Of a stretch of 64,000 nucleotides of DNA, positions 13,240 through 24,818 are shown one piece after another (within the stretch, counting starts at the first letter, position 1; each line of letters opens with the position of its first letter). A model generated the notes under the pieces. The model searched no databases. It was not told the origin of the DNA and was given only the letters and a program-made list of their open reading frames with translations. The translations under genes and the position numbers were made by a program. The stretch is taken from assembly GCA_019059635.1 (NCBI GenBank), contig JAGVRJ010000002.1, positions 1,984,001 to 2,048,000 of the forward strand, read 5' to 3'. This stretch comes from Proales similis. Lineage: Eukaryota; Rotifera; Eurotatoria; Ploima; Proalidae.

Positions 13240-14494
13240 CTGCTTATTGTTGTTGTGCCAATCAAAGAGAGAAATTAGTTCGAGTCAATTGACGTCTGTG
13301 AAATATATTTGCGGAAAAAAAAAATAGGCGGCAAAGCAGTGGGCCGTCAGATGCGAAAGCAACATGATGTCACAGTTTAGTTCACGCTCTCTAATTAATT
13401 CAGCGGTGAAATGGCCATGCGAAAACGTGCGCTGCGATAGAGAATCGCGAACGCCCACACAATATCATCTCATCGAAGGCTAGAGATGGGCAAGTAGAGG
13501 CCAAGGTTGGCTCGGCTTAATGATCAGTTGGTAGTAACCCTAATTGCACTCCTCTCCAGATAGATTCGAGCAAGTCGGTTGCGTTCACTGACGAGAATTG
13601 AACCGCAATTGGCCAAATCAGGACAGAGAGATACAATGAGGCCGAATTAAATGTGTCATCATGTGAACTATCAGTCGCAAATTGGAGGACAATTAAAGCC
13701 AAATGCCAGATACTCTCGTCTTGTTGTGCAGTTTTAGTCAATAAAAATTCTAATTTCTCTGCTCTAAAATAATTTTTCTCTTTTTCTTCTGAAAGCGCTC
13801 GCCTCTTGAGCTGAATGGGCAGCTAATGGGCGAGAGGCATTTAAATATAAAAAGAAGCACAATTGTGAGCTCTGGTGCCTAATATCAAGAAAAAAGACCG
13901 ATCAGCTTGAGAACGGGACCAAAGAGATGGCGATTGAGAGGGCGAATTCTTCTTTGAGGCAAGGAGCCATTTGAAGCAAATAGTTTCGGATCGTAAACAC
14001 AGTGCACTCGTGTGAGCGAGCAAGAGAGATAGAGAGAGAAACAAATGAAGACAGTAACAAGCGAGTAAAATGCTCAAACGACGAGCAGAGGCTGCTCTTG
14101 CGTATATAAAGAAGAAGTAAAAATAAAGAAATATGAAAAATGAAATGAGATGATTTTTTGAGGACGCTGCTTACAAACAAATGAGCGATGATGATTAAAC
14201 ACAGTCATTATAGCGCAATGGAAGCAATTGTGCAGGCCGCGTACAGTAAATTAGACGGGCGAGAAACAGGCTCGTGCTCTATTACGTAAAGTGGCATAAT
14301 CGAACGCAATCATCATCTTTGCCCAAGCAGCCCTCTCTTTAGCACATGAGCATCGCTTTCTAATCGAGCATGCTCGTCTTTTTCACTGGCGTTCACTTAT
14401 CGTTGTTGGCCTTTTTTGAAAGAACGCACTGATGCCGACGATGTCGGAGATGGTGCATTGGTTGTGGAAAAGAGAAACCAGCCAGCCAGCCAGC

Positions 14495-14528
<34 letters not shown>

Positions 14529-15393
14529 CTCACTTGTGTCTAATGCCTTGGCTTGAGTAAACAAGGCACTTGTGAAAACATTTTGTTAAGTACAAGCATG
14601 TTGTCAATTGAGCACATGGTGCGGGCAAATACGCCGACTAGAAAGAGAGAGCGCGCTTGCGCATACAATCGCTCATTCGCACGCTGGCAAACTCCCACAA
14701 GCAGCAGCCAAAAAAAAAGAAGAATAAAGAAAAGAGAAGAAGTAGAAAAAGAAGAAGTGGGCGGCTGGTGAATTAATTTGAATCAATTATTGATGAAACG
14801 AGTCGGAAAAGAGGGCGGTAGGCACTTGTTTTCTTTCCTAATTTGATTTTAATATGCTTGGCAAGCGAGCGGGCGAGAAGAATGAAGAGAAAAAAAACAT
14901 AGAACCAGCAGAGAGAAGGATGAAGGATAGAAGAGGAAAAGGCGTGAAAGCTTCCTTGCTAAGGCTCAATCGGGTGAACACTGCCCTTTGCTGGCAGCAT
15001 TCGGCTCATCGCCTCCCAGTTACATAATTCGCAATGTCAGATACTTGAGCAACTATTGAAGGCACAGAAGGAGAGAGAGAGAGAGCAGTCCGGACCCGGA
15101 TAGCTGCGAGCGTATAATTGAGATAATTTGTTTTGGTCTTTTTTCAGCACTCGAACGCTCGTATCTATGCGAATCAGCATCATTGGCTTCATCAGCACCA
15201 TAACCATTATCCTCTCTTCTTTCTGCCTCACTTGATTATCAGATGAACGATTTTAACACACACACACACATACAATCTGAAGCGTGCACATCAAAGACAA
15301 GCAAGGACAGCAGATATAAAAAATAAAATGCCAAACCCATTTCGGCTCGGTGATTTTGACATTGAGAACTGCTCGCAACGTAGTTTGCTTTGT
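13240..15393. other. Gap between ankyrin exons and RasGEF exons, no confident exon
   Basis: About 2.1 kb between two same-strand coding blocks. It is AT-rich with GA/CT runs and no open frame with recognisable homology. If the ankyrin and RasGEF blocks are one gene, this is intronic and should hide at least one exon that starts in phase 0 and ends in phase 1. Confidence 0.5.
14495..14520. repeat. (GA)n microsatellite
   Basis: An uninterrupted run of about thirteen GA dinucleotides. Similar GA runs recur in introns and spacers of this window (27.6, 28.5, 30.4 and 19.5 kb). Confidence 0.9.
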
Positions 15394-17856
15394 TCATTCG
15401 ACTCGCCTGCGAGGTCTGTGAATGGGAGCAGATTTCGGCTCGATTAGTTCTTGTTTGGTAAATGGCCAGGCAGCAGAAGATTTAAAACTTACGTTGCGTT
15501 TGAACAGCGACAGTTTTGATGAGAAATTCGAGTTGGCCTCGGCACGAGGCTCGGATTCAATCGAAACGTTGGTGGACTCTTTTTCCAATTTGAACTGTTT
15601 GCTCTTGGAAGTTTGATTGGCGAGCCAGGCGCCTGCTGGCACCTTACGCTGTTTCGGATTTAGGCCGAGTTGATTCAAGCTGACTTGGCTCTCTTTGGAC
15701 GAGTTGCCCGCCACGCTCACTTGAGTTCGACTGCCTGATAGCTTTGGCGTCACGCATGAGTACCGAGCGCGCTTGTGTCGCGCATTATTCATCGCATCCT
15801 CCTTCATTTTGAGCGAGTAGATTGCGTCAATCGACTCGTTCTTCTGATTGAGCAGACTTTTCCTCGGCTCGGATTTGACATTCGCACGTCTGCCGGCCGC
15901 TCTAGATTCGTCCTGAACTGAATTGACGGCGAGCACCGAGGCCGAGTTGGTAAACGCCAGGCTGCTTCGTATTTTGGTCAGGTTGCGAAGACTGAACGAG
16001 AGCGGGATGCGATTCGTGGACATTTGCGATTGACTTTTGCTCAGCTGTTTACTTGGATCGATTTGATTGCGATTTAGTATTTGCTTGCCGCCCGATGCGC
16101 TCGAGTCAGCTTTTTTCAGCTCTTCGTCTTGATTGCGTGCATTGCGTCCTCCGGCATTTAAATTCAAAGTTGACTTGAGCTTGCCAAGTGTTTTGGACTC
16201 CTCGGCTCGAGCGCCTTTTACGCCTGCACTCAGCGGTTCGAATATCTCCGCGATTATACTCGACTGCAGCACAGCCAGCGAATGGTCCCAACTGCTCGAT
16301 GCCTTTTGTTCTTCTTCGGCTCCCGGGGCTGCTTCTCTTTTGCTCGCCCTTTTCAGTATGGACGATGGCGACTGCAGCTGATTGTTAAACACGTACAATC
16401 GGGCATGATGGCGCAGCAGCAGATATATACACTTTTGGCAAGGCTCGAGCTTGGCCACTGCCAGATGAAGCGGCGTGTTGCCAATCTCATCTTGCAAGTT
16501 TGTACAGGCGCCGTGTTCGAGCAAGAGCTCAAGCGCTTCGTGGCTGCACTTGCTCACGGCCAGAAATATTGGCGCCAATCGAACCAGATAAGAAAACGAA
16601 GAATAATTCACTTGCTCGATTGAGGCGATCGGAGCCGAGAGCTGAACTTCGGTCTCTGTGCGCGTTTCGTCTCGCCTGTTCAGTTCGGCTTGCGCGCGTC
16701 TCTCACAATAGACACATTTAACCGGATAGCGAACGCTTCTGAACGGCCTGTGAGCGCATCGTGCTGGACTCGGCCAGCGTGGGTCCGGATTGTAAAACAC
16801 TTTGCGCATGCTGGTGCCCGGTTCGTTCGGATCGAGGCCGTACTTAAGACATGTACGAAGCACTTCGAGCGAATCAGACTCAATCGCTAGATGAAGAATG
16901 TTTAAGAAAATTGCGGGCAGGCCGATTCTTCTGCTCGGTCCCGAATAGCCTGATGGCCTTGAGCCGTTTTCTGAGTCGGGTCTTAGCCGAAAATAGCTGA
17001 AGTGAATGTCGAGGACGCGACGAACTGCGTACTTGTCGTTGCGACGCGTTGAGCTCTCCAGCAGATCAGCGTTCTGGTTTAAGTCAATGTAAGACGGCGA
17101 GCTTGACTGAGCGTTCTCAGTGACCACGTCGTTTGTCTCAACGCAGAGTGAGCTCAGGTCGTGGCTGCTCATCTCTCTAATCGAATTTAAATCGCTGACC
17201 AACAGGCCGATTCGGCTGCTCCCTTGGCTATTCAGCTCGCTTGAGGAGTCGATCGGCAGCGTCAAAGTGTCGCTTGACGAATTGAGCGAAGCGGCCGCGT
17301 TAAACCTATGCCCATAAGCAAGAGCTGAAGAGAAAAAAGTGAAAAATTCGCTTGAATTAACGCTCTTTTACCTAACACTGGTTGAAGATGATTTGCGGCT
17401 CATGGGCTCGTTCTGGGGTTTGAGTGGAACGAGCTTGCGTCCCTCGACAACCGATTCGCTATCCGACTGATTGAGCGAACAGTTGATCCAGTTTGAACTC
17501 GATTGCCTGCCTCTGAGGCCCAAATCACTCGGCCGCTTTACTTTCTCTCTGCCGCTGGCAGCCAAACTAGTGCCTGCGTCGAACGCTGCCATAGCGGACT
17601 TTTTCCGATTCGACATAGGCAATGTAGCGGATGCTTGCTCCATACTGGTGTGAACAGTTATCGCTTTTTGCGCATGTGTCGACTTTGCCAGAATAGAAAT
17701 GAGCGGCTTCTTGGGCCAATCATCGCCCTCGGTCTTGGTTCCTCTCGAAGTTGACTTTGACTTGTCCGACGAACCTTGCGCGTTTTGGCTCTCTTCGTCG
17801 AGCACGCTACACTGCCGACTTATTCTCCTAGTGCCGAGTGAGCTTTGCGGCAGCAT
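15394..17856 (-). CDS. Ankyrin-repeat exons: N-terminus of the RasGEF giant or a separate gene
   Basis: Exon 1 is 17856-17372, starting at ATG 17856. Exon 2 begins at 17305 and is open to a TGA at 15394, with a consensus GTAAGT donor at 15492 just after codon AAC. The first exon is Ser/Lys-rich and probably disordered. Exon 2 holds at least three ankyrin repeats: an LHLAIESDSLEVLRTCLKYG repeat, an IFLAVSKCSHEALELLLEHG repeat and a GNTPLHLAVAKLE repeat. A Cys/Pro-rich insertion (residues like CVYCE) lies between the first two. Ankyrin repeats bind proteins. If the 15492 donor is used, the exon ends in phase 0, whereas the next recognised exon downstream (acceptor at 13240) needs phase 1. So either an exon lies unseen between 13.24 and 15.49 kb, or the ankyrin gene ends at 15394 with 799 residues. 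Strand and order fit one gene; the phase does not prove it. Confidence 0.6.
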
Positions 17857-19503
17857 AACTTAAATGAAAACTGCGACTCGCAAACGCATCCAGCAACGCA
17901 CTTTCTAAATAATTATATTTTTTGCTGTTCCTTCTATTTTTCTCGTTCGCCTCTTGTCTAAACGCAGCATTAGCTTGGTTTAATATTGGCTGAAATTAAT
18001 AAAGAAAATCCCTTGGAAATAGGCGGATAAGAACAAATGGCTCGTATCGGCTGTCATTGAGCAATCAATAAAAATTCACATTCATTGTGCAATCTTATCT
18101 TACGTGACGAGTTTAGCGTGCCTGTTGGGTTAGAATTTTTAAATAAGTGTCATGAGTGCGGGCACTTGAGCTCAACAATGCAGATTCTGATCATAGCCAA
18201 GTAGACAACAAGCGAGGCAAAATGCAGCAGGATGAATGGCTTGATTGTCAATGTCAGCATCTGACGGGACATGCCAATGTGGCTGTGAATTCAAAGAATT
18301 AAACCACCAAGGTTCTATTTCCAAGTGTCAATAGTTGATGAATTAGCATTGAAGCGAATCGCAATGTGTCTCTTTCTACGAGATGAGTGTGGAAAAGCTG
18401 AATTTGTAAAGATGGCGGCTGGGGATCACCGATGAGAAATTTCTTGTTCAAATCCGCAGAATTTAAATCAGGCAATAGGAGCGGATATTAGACTGGTTGG
18501 ATGGCAAAAGCGAATTTAATTGGATCGAGAGAGAGACACACACAGGCTCTAAACTGAGGCCCAGGTTCTAAATGGAAGGATGAGTGAAGCAGCAGCGACA
18601 TTGAATGAAAAGACAGGCCTGTAGCATTTTCCTCTCCCAAGTCCCCCCAGAGCATGTGAAATTGACGCACGAGCAAGCGAAAAAAGAAGAGGACGAAGAA
18701 GGAAAATTTAGTTATTCAATGGGCTGGCTGATGGGCAAACTCGCTCTGCCACGCTCCACCGTGTGGATCATTTTGCTCGTGTGTCGACTGATGATTATGA
18801 CAAGCAATGAGAACAAGTCATGTAATCGTGCTCCGGCTCGCCTGTACACCGGCAATGTTTTTCGACTTTACAAACAAAAAGACCGGATGGAAAATTAATT
18901 TAAGCAGACGATAGAGCGGAATGCAGCCAAATGGATGAATGAAAATTAAAGGAAACGTATGCTGAGCTGAATGAAATAGAAGCGACTTGACACTTTAGAT
19001 TATGAAGCGAAATGCACGAAACTGTCGCTCTAGTTCAGATGATAATATGAGGATAGTCAGAGAACGTCAATTCTCTATGCCTCTGTCCCAGCAGGCAACA
19101 AGACCAGCGCCGATCAAAACGCCCTGAGCTTTCAATCGGCCTGAAATCATCACCGTTTGAATTCATCACGCTGCCTCTAACTGTAAACAAACGGCTCAAC
19201 GCGTATGATTTCAGAGCTCGCAACTGGAGGCCGAATTTGAATTCTAAATTCCGTTCTTCTCTTTTCTCTCTCTATCTCTTTCGCTCACACGCCTTTGCCG
19301 CTGTTATTCAATTTTGATCAATTGCAAACGCTTGTTTACTTTGCTTGAAATCCAACAATCGCCAAACAATTAGAACTCGCCTTGCCTGCTTCTGTGCGTG
19401 TCGGACGGGTTTGTGTGCGGCCGCATCGTTCATCCAGGTCCATCACGAAGCATTTAAGCGCATATTAACTTATTAACAAGCATTTAAGTCGATCAGCGAA
19501 AGG

Positions 19504-19538
<35 letters not shown>

Positions 19539-21332
19539 AGCTAGACAAGAACGCGATGCAGACCGCTCTCTAATCGGTGCCTTGCAAACTCGACCGCCGT
19601 TACAGACTGCGGCCAGAGGAAAAGAAGAATACTGCTACGAGTCCAGCAATCACTCAAGCAAAAATCGAGTTAATCGTTTATCTTTTTAACATCGCGGCGT
19701 TACATATTCAAGATGGTGTTGAACCAGCGGCATTCATCGCCAACGCAAAGCCAACGAGCCGGACACGATATGCTTTATTTGCTTTCGATACAATCAATAA
19801 CATTAATCCAGGCCTAGCGATCACCCCCTAGACTCTTTAGCGCATTTAAGAGTCTTTGTCGAGTTTTAAACGCAATCATGCGACTAGAAACATGCACTAA
19901 ATTTTACTCAGATTCGCAGATTCTGAACAACTATTCAGCAAAGCAACGAGTTAGTTTTCTTTTTCTTCACTTGTTCAAAAGTTAAACTTGACCTGAATGT
20001 TTGGCAATAAAACTCTTACTGGCTTACGTCTATTTATTTTTCTTCTTGATTTTAAAATCAAATCAATGTAGCTGCTGAAAAAAAGGGGGTTTCGACTCGT
20101 GCTTGAGTTTAATAGCGATGGCTTGCCGTCGTTAGGGCCAAAGGTATTATTTTTTGGTAAAGTAAAATTTTATTTTTCGGTAAGCAACGTATTCGTTTAC
20201 TCTGTTGATGTGCTCCTGTTATTTACTCTCACCTCAGCGTAACTCAGCATTCTTTTATGCAACACTGCAAACAAAGAGTGGGCAAATATTATTGACTTGA
20301 GTTGAATGCTTTGCGGCTGCTGATCGCGACTTGATCGAGCTAGACAAGTTGGCTCCATTCTGCGCCTGACTCCAGAACCGACGGCTCTTATATCTTGGCC
20401 TCATCACGCTTGTTGTTTCTTGTTTGTTATCTTGCTGATAAGCATAATCATTTTGATCATCTCTATTCACTTGAGATGAATAATTTTCATCGTAAATTGT
20501 GGCGAGGATTAAAAAATTAAATGCTTGTGGATCGAGAGTGAAACAAAATAAAGGCAAACAATTAGCACAGATGAAACTCGACACTAATCCTCTACAGCCG
20601 CGTGCTCACTAGCCGCATTTTTTGAATTTTAATCATCGGCCTTTGTACAACCAACGTGCTCTGCTCGTTCTAAGCCATCCACGCTCCGTTTTGTTTTATA
20701 GTCATCATAATCAACTAGTATTCATTACTCTACGCCGGACCATTTCTCTTTATTAATTCATGCTTGCCTCAGGTCGGTATTTACTGTTCGACTGGCGAAA
20801 GGAACTTTTTATTTCTCTTTGAATTAAGTCCGATTGCTTGCCATGCACGCTTCGAAGCTTTGCCAAACAAATGTCTGCACCAACGATTTCGCCCATCTAT
20901 GCCTTGCATTTTCAATTTACGTGGATTTTAATTTCAACATAAAAAGAGAAACTTTAAATCAATCAAAAAGGATTGAATTCGCGTCTAGCGACTTGGCTGC
21001 TTTCCCCTAGATGGGCAAAGTGTTTTAAAAGGCCAACCTTGCTTCCGTCTTTTATTCAGATTTATTACAAAAAAACGAGTAGATGCCTTCCGGAGCTCAA
21101 TTTAGCTCAGCAGACTCCTCCTGGGCTTAGTGCACGATAAATAAAAAACGAATATTGCTCGATTCGCCATTTTATGTCTTTATGACTTTGATAACAAAAA
21201 CATTTGATTGCAGCGCGCGCCTGCCTGCATCGAATTAATGACTTGGGCACTCAAGTGAACGTTGCTCTACTCAATCGTGAGCAGGTGAATAATCAATTCT
21301 GCGACGCTGATTTAGGATTTACTGTTCTTTAG
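17857..21332. other. Gene-poor spacer
   Basis: About 3.5 kb between the divergent ankyrin gene (minus) and the DUF288 glycosyltransferase (plus). Short open frames (for example 18605-18898 plus) have no domain, no splice logic and skewed composition. The region includes a (GA)n run at 19508-19535. A TTTAG directly precedes the ATG at 21333, so a 5' UTR intron or a trans-splice acceptor for the downstream gene may lie here. I see no RNA gene. Confidence 0.55.
19508..19535. repeat. (GA)n microsatellite
   Basis: About fourteen GA dinucleotides in the gene-poor spacer. Confidence 0.9.
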
Positions 21333-24300
21333 ATGCTGGCTGAGTTTTTGAGTAGGAGAAAGTCGTTCAGATTTGTCCTACTCACAAGCGCAGTCATTCT
21401 GGTGGTGTTGTTCTATTTTGCGAGCGACAATGCCACCTCAATTGTACGGCTGATGCTTAAAAGTAAAGTTGTGTCAAATCCGGATGAGAGCCGAGTTGAG
21501 TTTGAAGACTTTGGGAGCGGCGAGTCAGCCAAATCGACAAACAGCAACGAGCAGACACAAACACAAGAGTGCGAGAGATGGATAGTGCTCACCACAATCA
21601 ACTATCCGACCGAGCACGTGAAATATCTGAACGACGCCTCCTACGGCTGGTGCATTGTGGTGGTCGGAGATACAAAGACGCCCGGCGACTGGCGCTATAA
21701 GAACGAAATCGTCTTCCTCAGCTACGAGACGCAGCTGAGCGAACTCGCATCGCGGTTCGAGAGTCTGGCGCTCATTCCGTCCAAGTCCTATATACGAAAA
21801 ATGCTCGGCTATGTGTATGCGATGGAGCACGGAGCCAAGTATATTTACGAAACAGACGATGATAACTCGCCGCTAGACGGCCTGTTCGGCTTTCGATATA
21901 AACGCTTCAACGGCCTCAAAATGCTCTGTGAGCGCATCAACTCGGACGCAAGTTTCGTTAATCCATACGCCTATTTTGGCCAGCCCAGCTTATGGCCGCG
22001 TGGCTTCCCGCTGGAGAAAATCGTTGAACAAAAGCCGTGTCGAAATCAATTTCAATCGTACACAAGCCAAGTGCCCCTTATCCAGCAAGGCCTGGTTAAC
22101 GGCGACCCCGACATGGATGCCATATTCCGACTCACCCGAAAGAACGATCAGCCGTTGATAATCGACTTTGACCCGAACGCGCCGCCTCTGATTCTCGGCC
22201 GAGGCCAGTACGCGCCGATAAACTCGCAGAATACGTTTTACCACTACGACGCGTTCTTTACGCTCATATTTCCACTGAACGTGACATTTCGCGAGTGCGA
22301 TATCCTAAGAGGCTACATGGCAATGCGCCTCATCCACGAGCTTGACGGCACGGTCTCGTTTCATGCGCCCAACGCATTCCAAGAGCGCAACGCTCACTCA
22401 TACCACCAGGACTACATGCAAGAAGAGCGGCTCTACAAGCGCATTGGCGACTTTGTGCGCACTCTGGACGCATGGAAATGCAGCTCAAGCAAAACGTCAA
22501 CTTGTCTGATCGAAATGCTCGAGGCGTTGATAAGTGCCGGCCATTTGTCCTCGAGCGAGCTTCCGTTCTATAAGGCTTGGATTAGAGATATGGACAAACT
22601 CGGCTATAAATGGCCGGTTCGCCGCTCTCTTCCTGAAAAGCCGCCCGATAATGTCAACATCTGGTACAGCGCCTCCGAACGAGAACATTCAAGCAATTCA
22701 AATTCAAACGAGCCGAGCAGCATCATGTTGAGCGAAAAAGTCAAACAGCACAGCTTTCTGACCAGAACGTGTGCCAATCTCAAACTCGATCCCAATTCGG
22801 TCAAACCGTGTGCCAATGAGAAGTTTATAATTGTCACAATGGCCGAGAGCGTTGAAGAGCTCGAGTACGCATCCAATCTGGTGAGTGCTCATTTTCCCTA
22901 CACAGTGGCCTGTGTGTCGCCCGGAGCTTTCGATCAGGCCAGCACAAACGAATCGTTTTTCAATCTTTCCCTTTCGGCAATCATCAGACCGAATGAAAGC
23001 AAAGATTTTCGAATTGAAAAATGCGTCTACTGGGTGTCCAAGATCGGCTTTGGTCGACAGAGCTTGATAATTGCCTCCAATATAAAGAGCTTGAAATTCT
23101 GGTCCACTGACGTTCAAATAAAACAAGCGGAGTCAGATTTAAGCCAATTGGATAGGAGCCAAGTGCTCTTCTGGCGAATGAATGCGGCCAATAGCCGGTT
23201 TTACTTGAACTTCAATGGAGACCCGGACTATTGCAAGCGAATTGATGAAGGCAAAACGTTTGAAAACGTTTGCTCGTCAATGATTGAGAGAATAAAAAGC
23301 ATCGAGCGACACGAGAACGACTTTGCGGTCGAAAATTGCCGAGATCTGCCGACGGTCACAGTGTGGCTTCCCGATTTCCACGACGGGCCGCGAATTGACA
23401 TTCCGACCACATTGAACCATTTGGGCCAAGTGTCCATTCTAGCCGGTACGAAAGGCGCTCGTTCAAACTACGGCAGCCAGCAAGGCTCAACCAGAATTGT
23501 GAACGCCTTGTCCAGCTTTGTTCGGTCGCACACTACGGTCAGCGTTCAAAACTCGCCCGAGTCGCTCACTCGAGCCAATTTTGAATTCTACCGCAATCAG
23601 AATGACTTCCAGCCAGTGGACATTGTGATCTGCTCGTTCATTTCGTCAATGTGCGAGGGCTTCATACCGCTTAATCGAACGATAATCTTCAATCCAGCGC
23701 ATCGCTACAACTTGGGACGATGCACAGAAGAGGGCTGGCAGAATCTCAATCGCAATTACGAGGTGTTGCGAGCCAAAAATAAGCTGGTCGTCTCTTCGAT
23801 GAGCAGATATGACGAAGAATACCAAAAGCATTACACTGGCTTGAGAGGCCGTCGACTCTACGCTTATGGAGGCTTCTACACAAAAGGCATTTCGTACAAG
23901 CCGACCCGCACAGAGATTTTGGTCGGGCCCTCAAACGGGGTCAGTTCTCCGGGTCTACTCAAGAAAATTCGTCAGATCGGCTCCGAGCAAGGCGTCAACT
24001 TCAAGCCGATCAGAGAGCTCTATCCACGCTACTCCCTCGAGCAGCTGGCTTCTCATCCGGCCATCGTCATCATTCCATATGCGGCCATGTCCTACTCCAT
24101 AATTGAGTTCTATATATTAAACATTCCAATTTTCGTACCGTCTATCGAACTGCTCACAGATCCGTTGGCAGTCTACGATCGAAGTATTAAATATGGGCCA
24201 TACTGTGGCGCCAGAGCGCCCGAGATCCCGCCTTACAATCAGACTAAACACCCCTTTAGCCCGAACAGTAACTCCAAACAGGCCTACCAGTATTGGCTGC

Positions 24301-24548
24301 AATATGCCGACTACTTTCAGTGGCCGTTCGTGACCGTATTCGACTCAGAGCAAGATCTGATCGATAAACTGAAAACGCTCGACTTGAAGCGAATCAGTGA
24401 AAACATGAAGCGATTCAACAAATATCGCGAGACCGATCTACTCGACAACTGGTGTCAAGTTTTGAAAAATACGCCTCGAGCAGTAACTCCAAAGTCGTAC
24501 GAAGACGCCTTGCGCTACTTTCAAGTTGACAGAATTCAGACAAGCTGA
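21333..24548 (+). CDS. DUF288/STELLO-type type II membrane glycosyltransferase, intronless
   Basis: A single open frame of 1,071 codons. The N-terminus is a short basic tail followed by one hydrophobic segment (about residues 13-31), the topology of a type II Golgi enzyme. Residues about 65-370 match the DUF288/STELLO glycosyltransferase fold: a VLTTINYPTEHVKYL start, a GDTKTPGDW strand motif, and an ETDDDN acidic motif near residue 170 that would bind metal and nucleotide sugar. STELLO proteins in plants act in Golgi glycan synthesis; nematodes carry relatives. The C-terminal part (about 650-1,050) looks like a second Rossmann/GT-B-type half (YGGFYTKG, SYSIIEFYILNIPIFVPS). The reaction is not known. 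A strong AATAAA lies at 24689. An intronless 3.2-kb gene is unusual beside neighbours with many introns. Start: first ATG, directly after a TTTAG. Confidence 0.8.
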   Translation: MLAEFLSRRKSFRFVLLTSAVILVVLFYFASDNATSIVRLMLKSKVVSNPDESRVEFEDFGSGESAKSTNSNEQTQTQECERWIVLTTINYPTEHVKYLNDASYGWCIVVVGDTKTPGDWRYKNEIVFLSYETQLSELASRFESLALIPSKSYIRKMLGYVYAMEHGAKYIYETDDDNSPLDGLFGFRYKRFNGLKMLCERINSDASFVNPYAYFGQPSLWPRGFPLEKIVEQKPCRNQFQSYTSQVPLIQQGLVNGDPDMDAIFRLTRKNDQPLIIDFDPNAPPLILGRGQYAPINSQNTFYHYDAFFTLIFPLNVTFRECDILRGYMAMRLIHELDGTVSFHAPNAFQERNAHSYHQDYMQEERLYKRIGDFVRTLDAWKCSSSKTSTCLIEMLEALISAGHLSSSELPFYKAWIRDMDKLGYKWPVRRSLPEKPPDNVNIWYSASEREHSSNSNSNEPSSIMLSEKVKQHSFLTRTCANLKLDPNSVKPCANEKFIIVTMAESVEELEYASNLVSAHFPYTVACVSPGAFDQASTNESFFNLSLSAIIRPNESKDFRIEKCVYWVSKIGFGRQSLIIASNIKSLKFWSTDVQIKQAESDLSQLDRSQVLFWRMNAANSRFYLNFNGDPDYCKRIDEGKTFENVCSSMIERIKSIERHENDFAVENCRDLPTVTVWLPDFHDGPRIDIPTTLNHLGQVSILAGTKGARSNYGSQQGSTRIVNALSSFVRSHTTVSVQNSPESLTRANFEFYRNQNDFQPVDIVICSFISSMCEGFIPLNRTIIFNPAHRYNLGRCTEEGWQNLNRNYEVLRAKNKLVVSSMSRYDEEYQKHYTGLRGRRLYAYGGFYTKGISYKPTRTEILVGPSNGVSSPGLLKKIRQIGSEQGVNFKPIRELYPRYSLEQLASHPAIVIIPYAAMSYSIIEFYILNIPIFVPSIELLTDPLAVYDRSIKYGPYCGARAPEIPPYNQTKHPFSPNSNSKQAYQYWLQYADYFQWPFVTVFDSEQDLIDKLKTLDLKRISENMKRFNKYRETDLLDNWCQVLKNTPRAVTPKSYEDALRYFQVDRIQTS

Positions 24549-24688
24549 GCCCTGAATGGCTCTGGCCCGCTTAAATCCGTCAGCAAACATTTTATTTATG
24601 CAGATGCGCTTCTTTGAGAATTCTTTCTCTTCTTGTTCTCGTTGTTGCCCGATTATTGCTTAATTGCAATGGTGCCCGTTTATTTTCG

Positions 24689-24694
24689 AATAAA
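24689..24694 (+). terminator. Polyadenylation signal AATAAA of the DUF288 gene
   Basis: An AATAAA hexamer 141 nt after the stop codon at 24548, in a T-rich context. Confidence 0.5.
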
Positions 24695-24818
24695 ATGCAA
24701 CTAGAATCTATCTTAAATGTATATATTGCAATTCTCAGCCAAGAATGATCTCTTTAGACAAAAGGACAAGGCCACTCAAATGAATGAAAGGAAAAAATAT
24801 AAAAAAAAATCGGTTTTC

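Noticed and set aside
18605-18898. Plus-strand 97-codon open frame in the gene-poor spacer
   Set aside because: Starts with ATG but has no recognisable domain and no supporting structure. Chance open frames of this length are common here.
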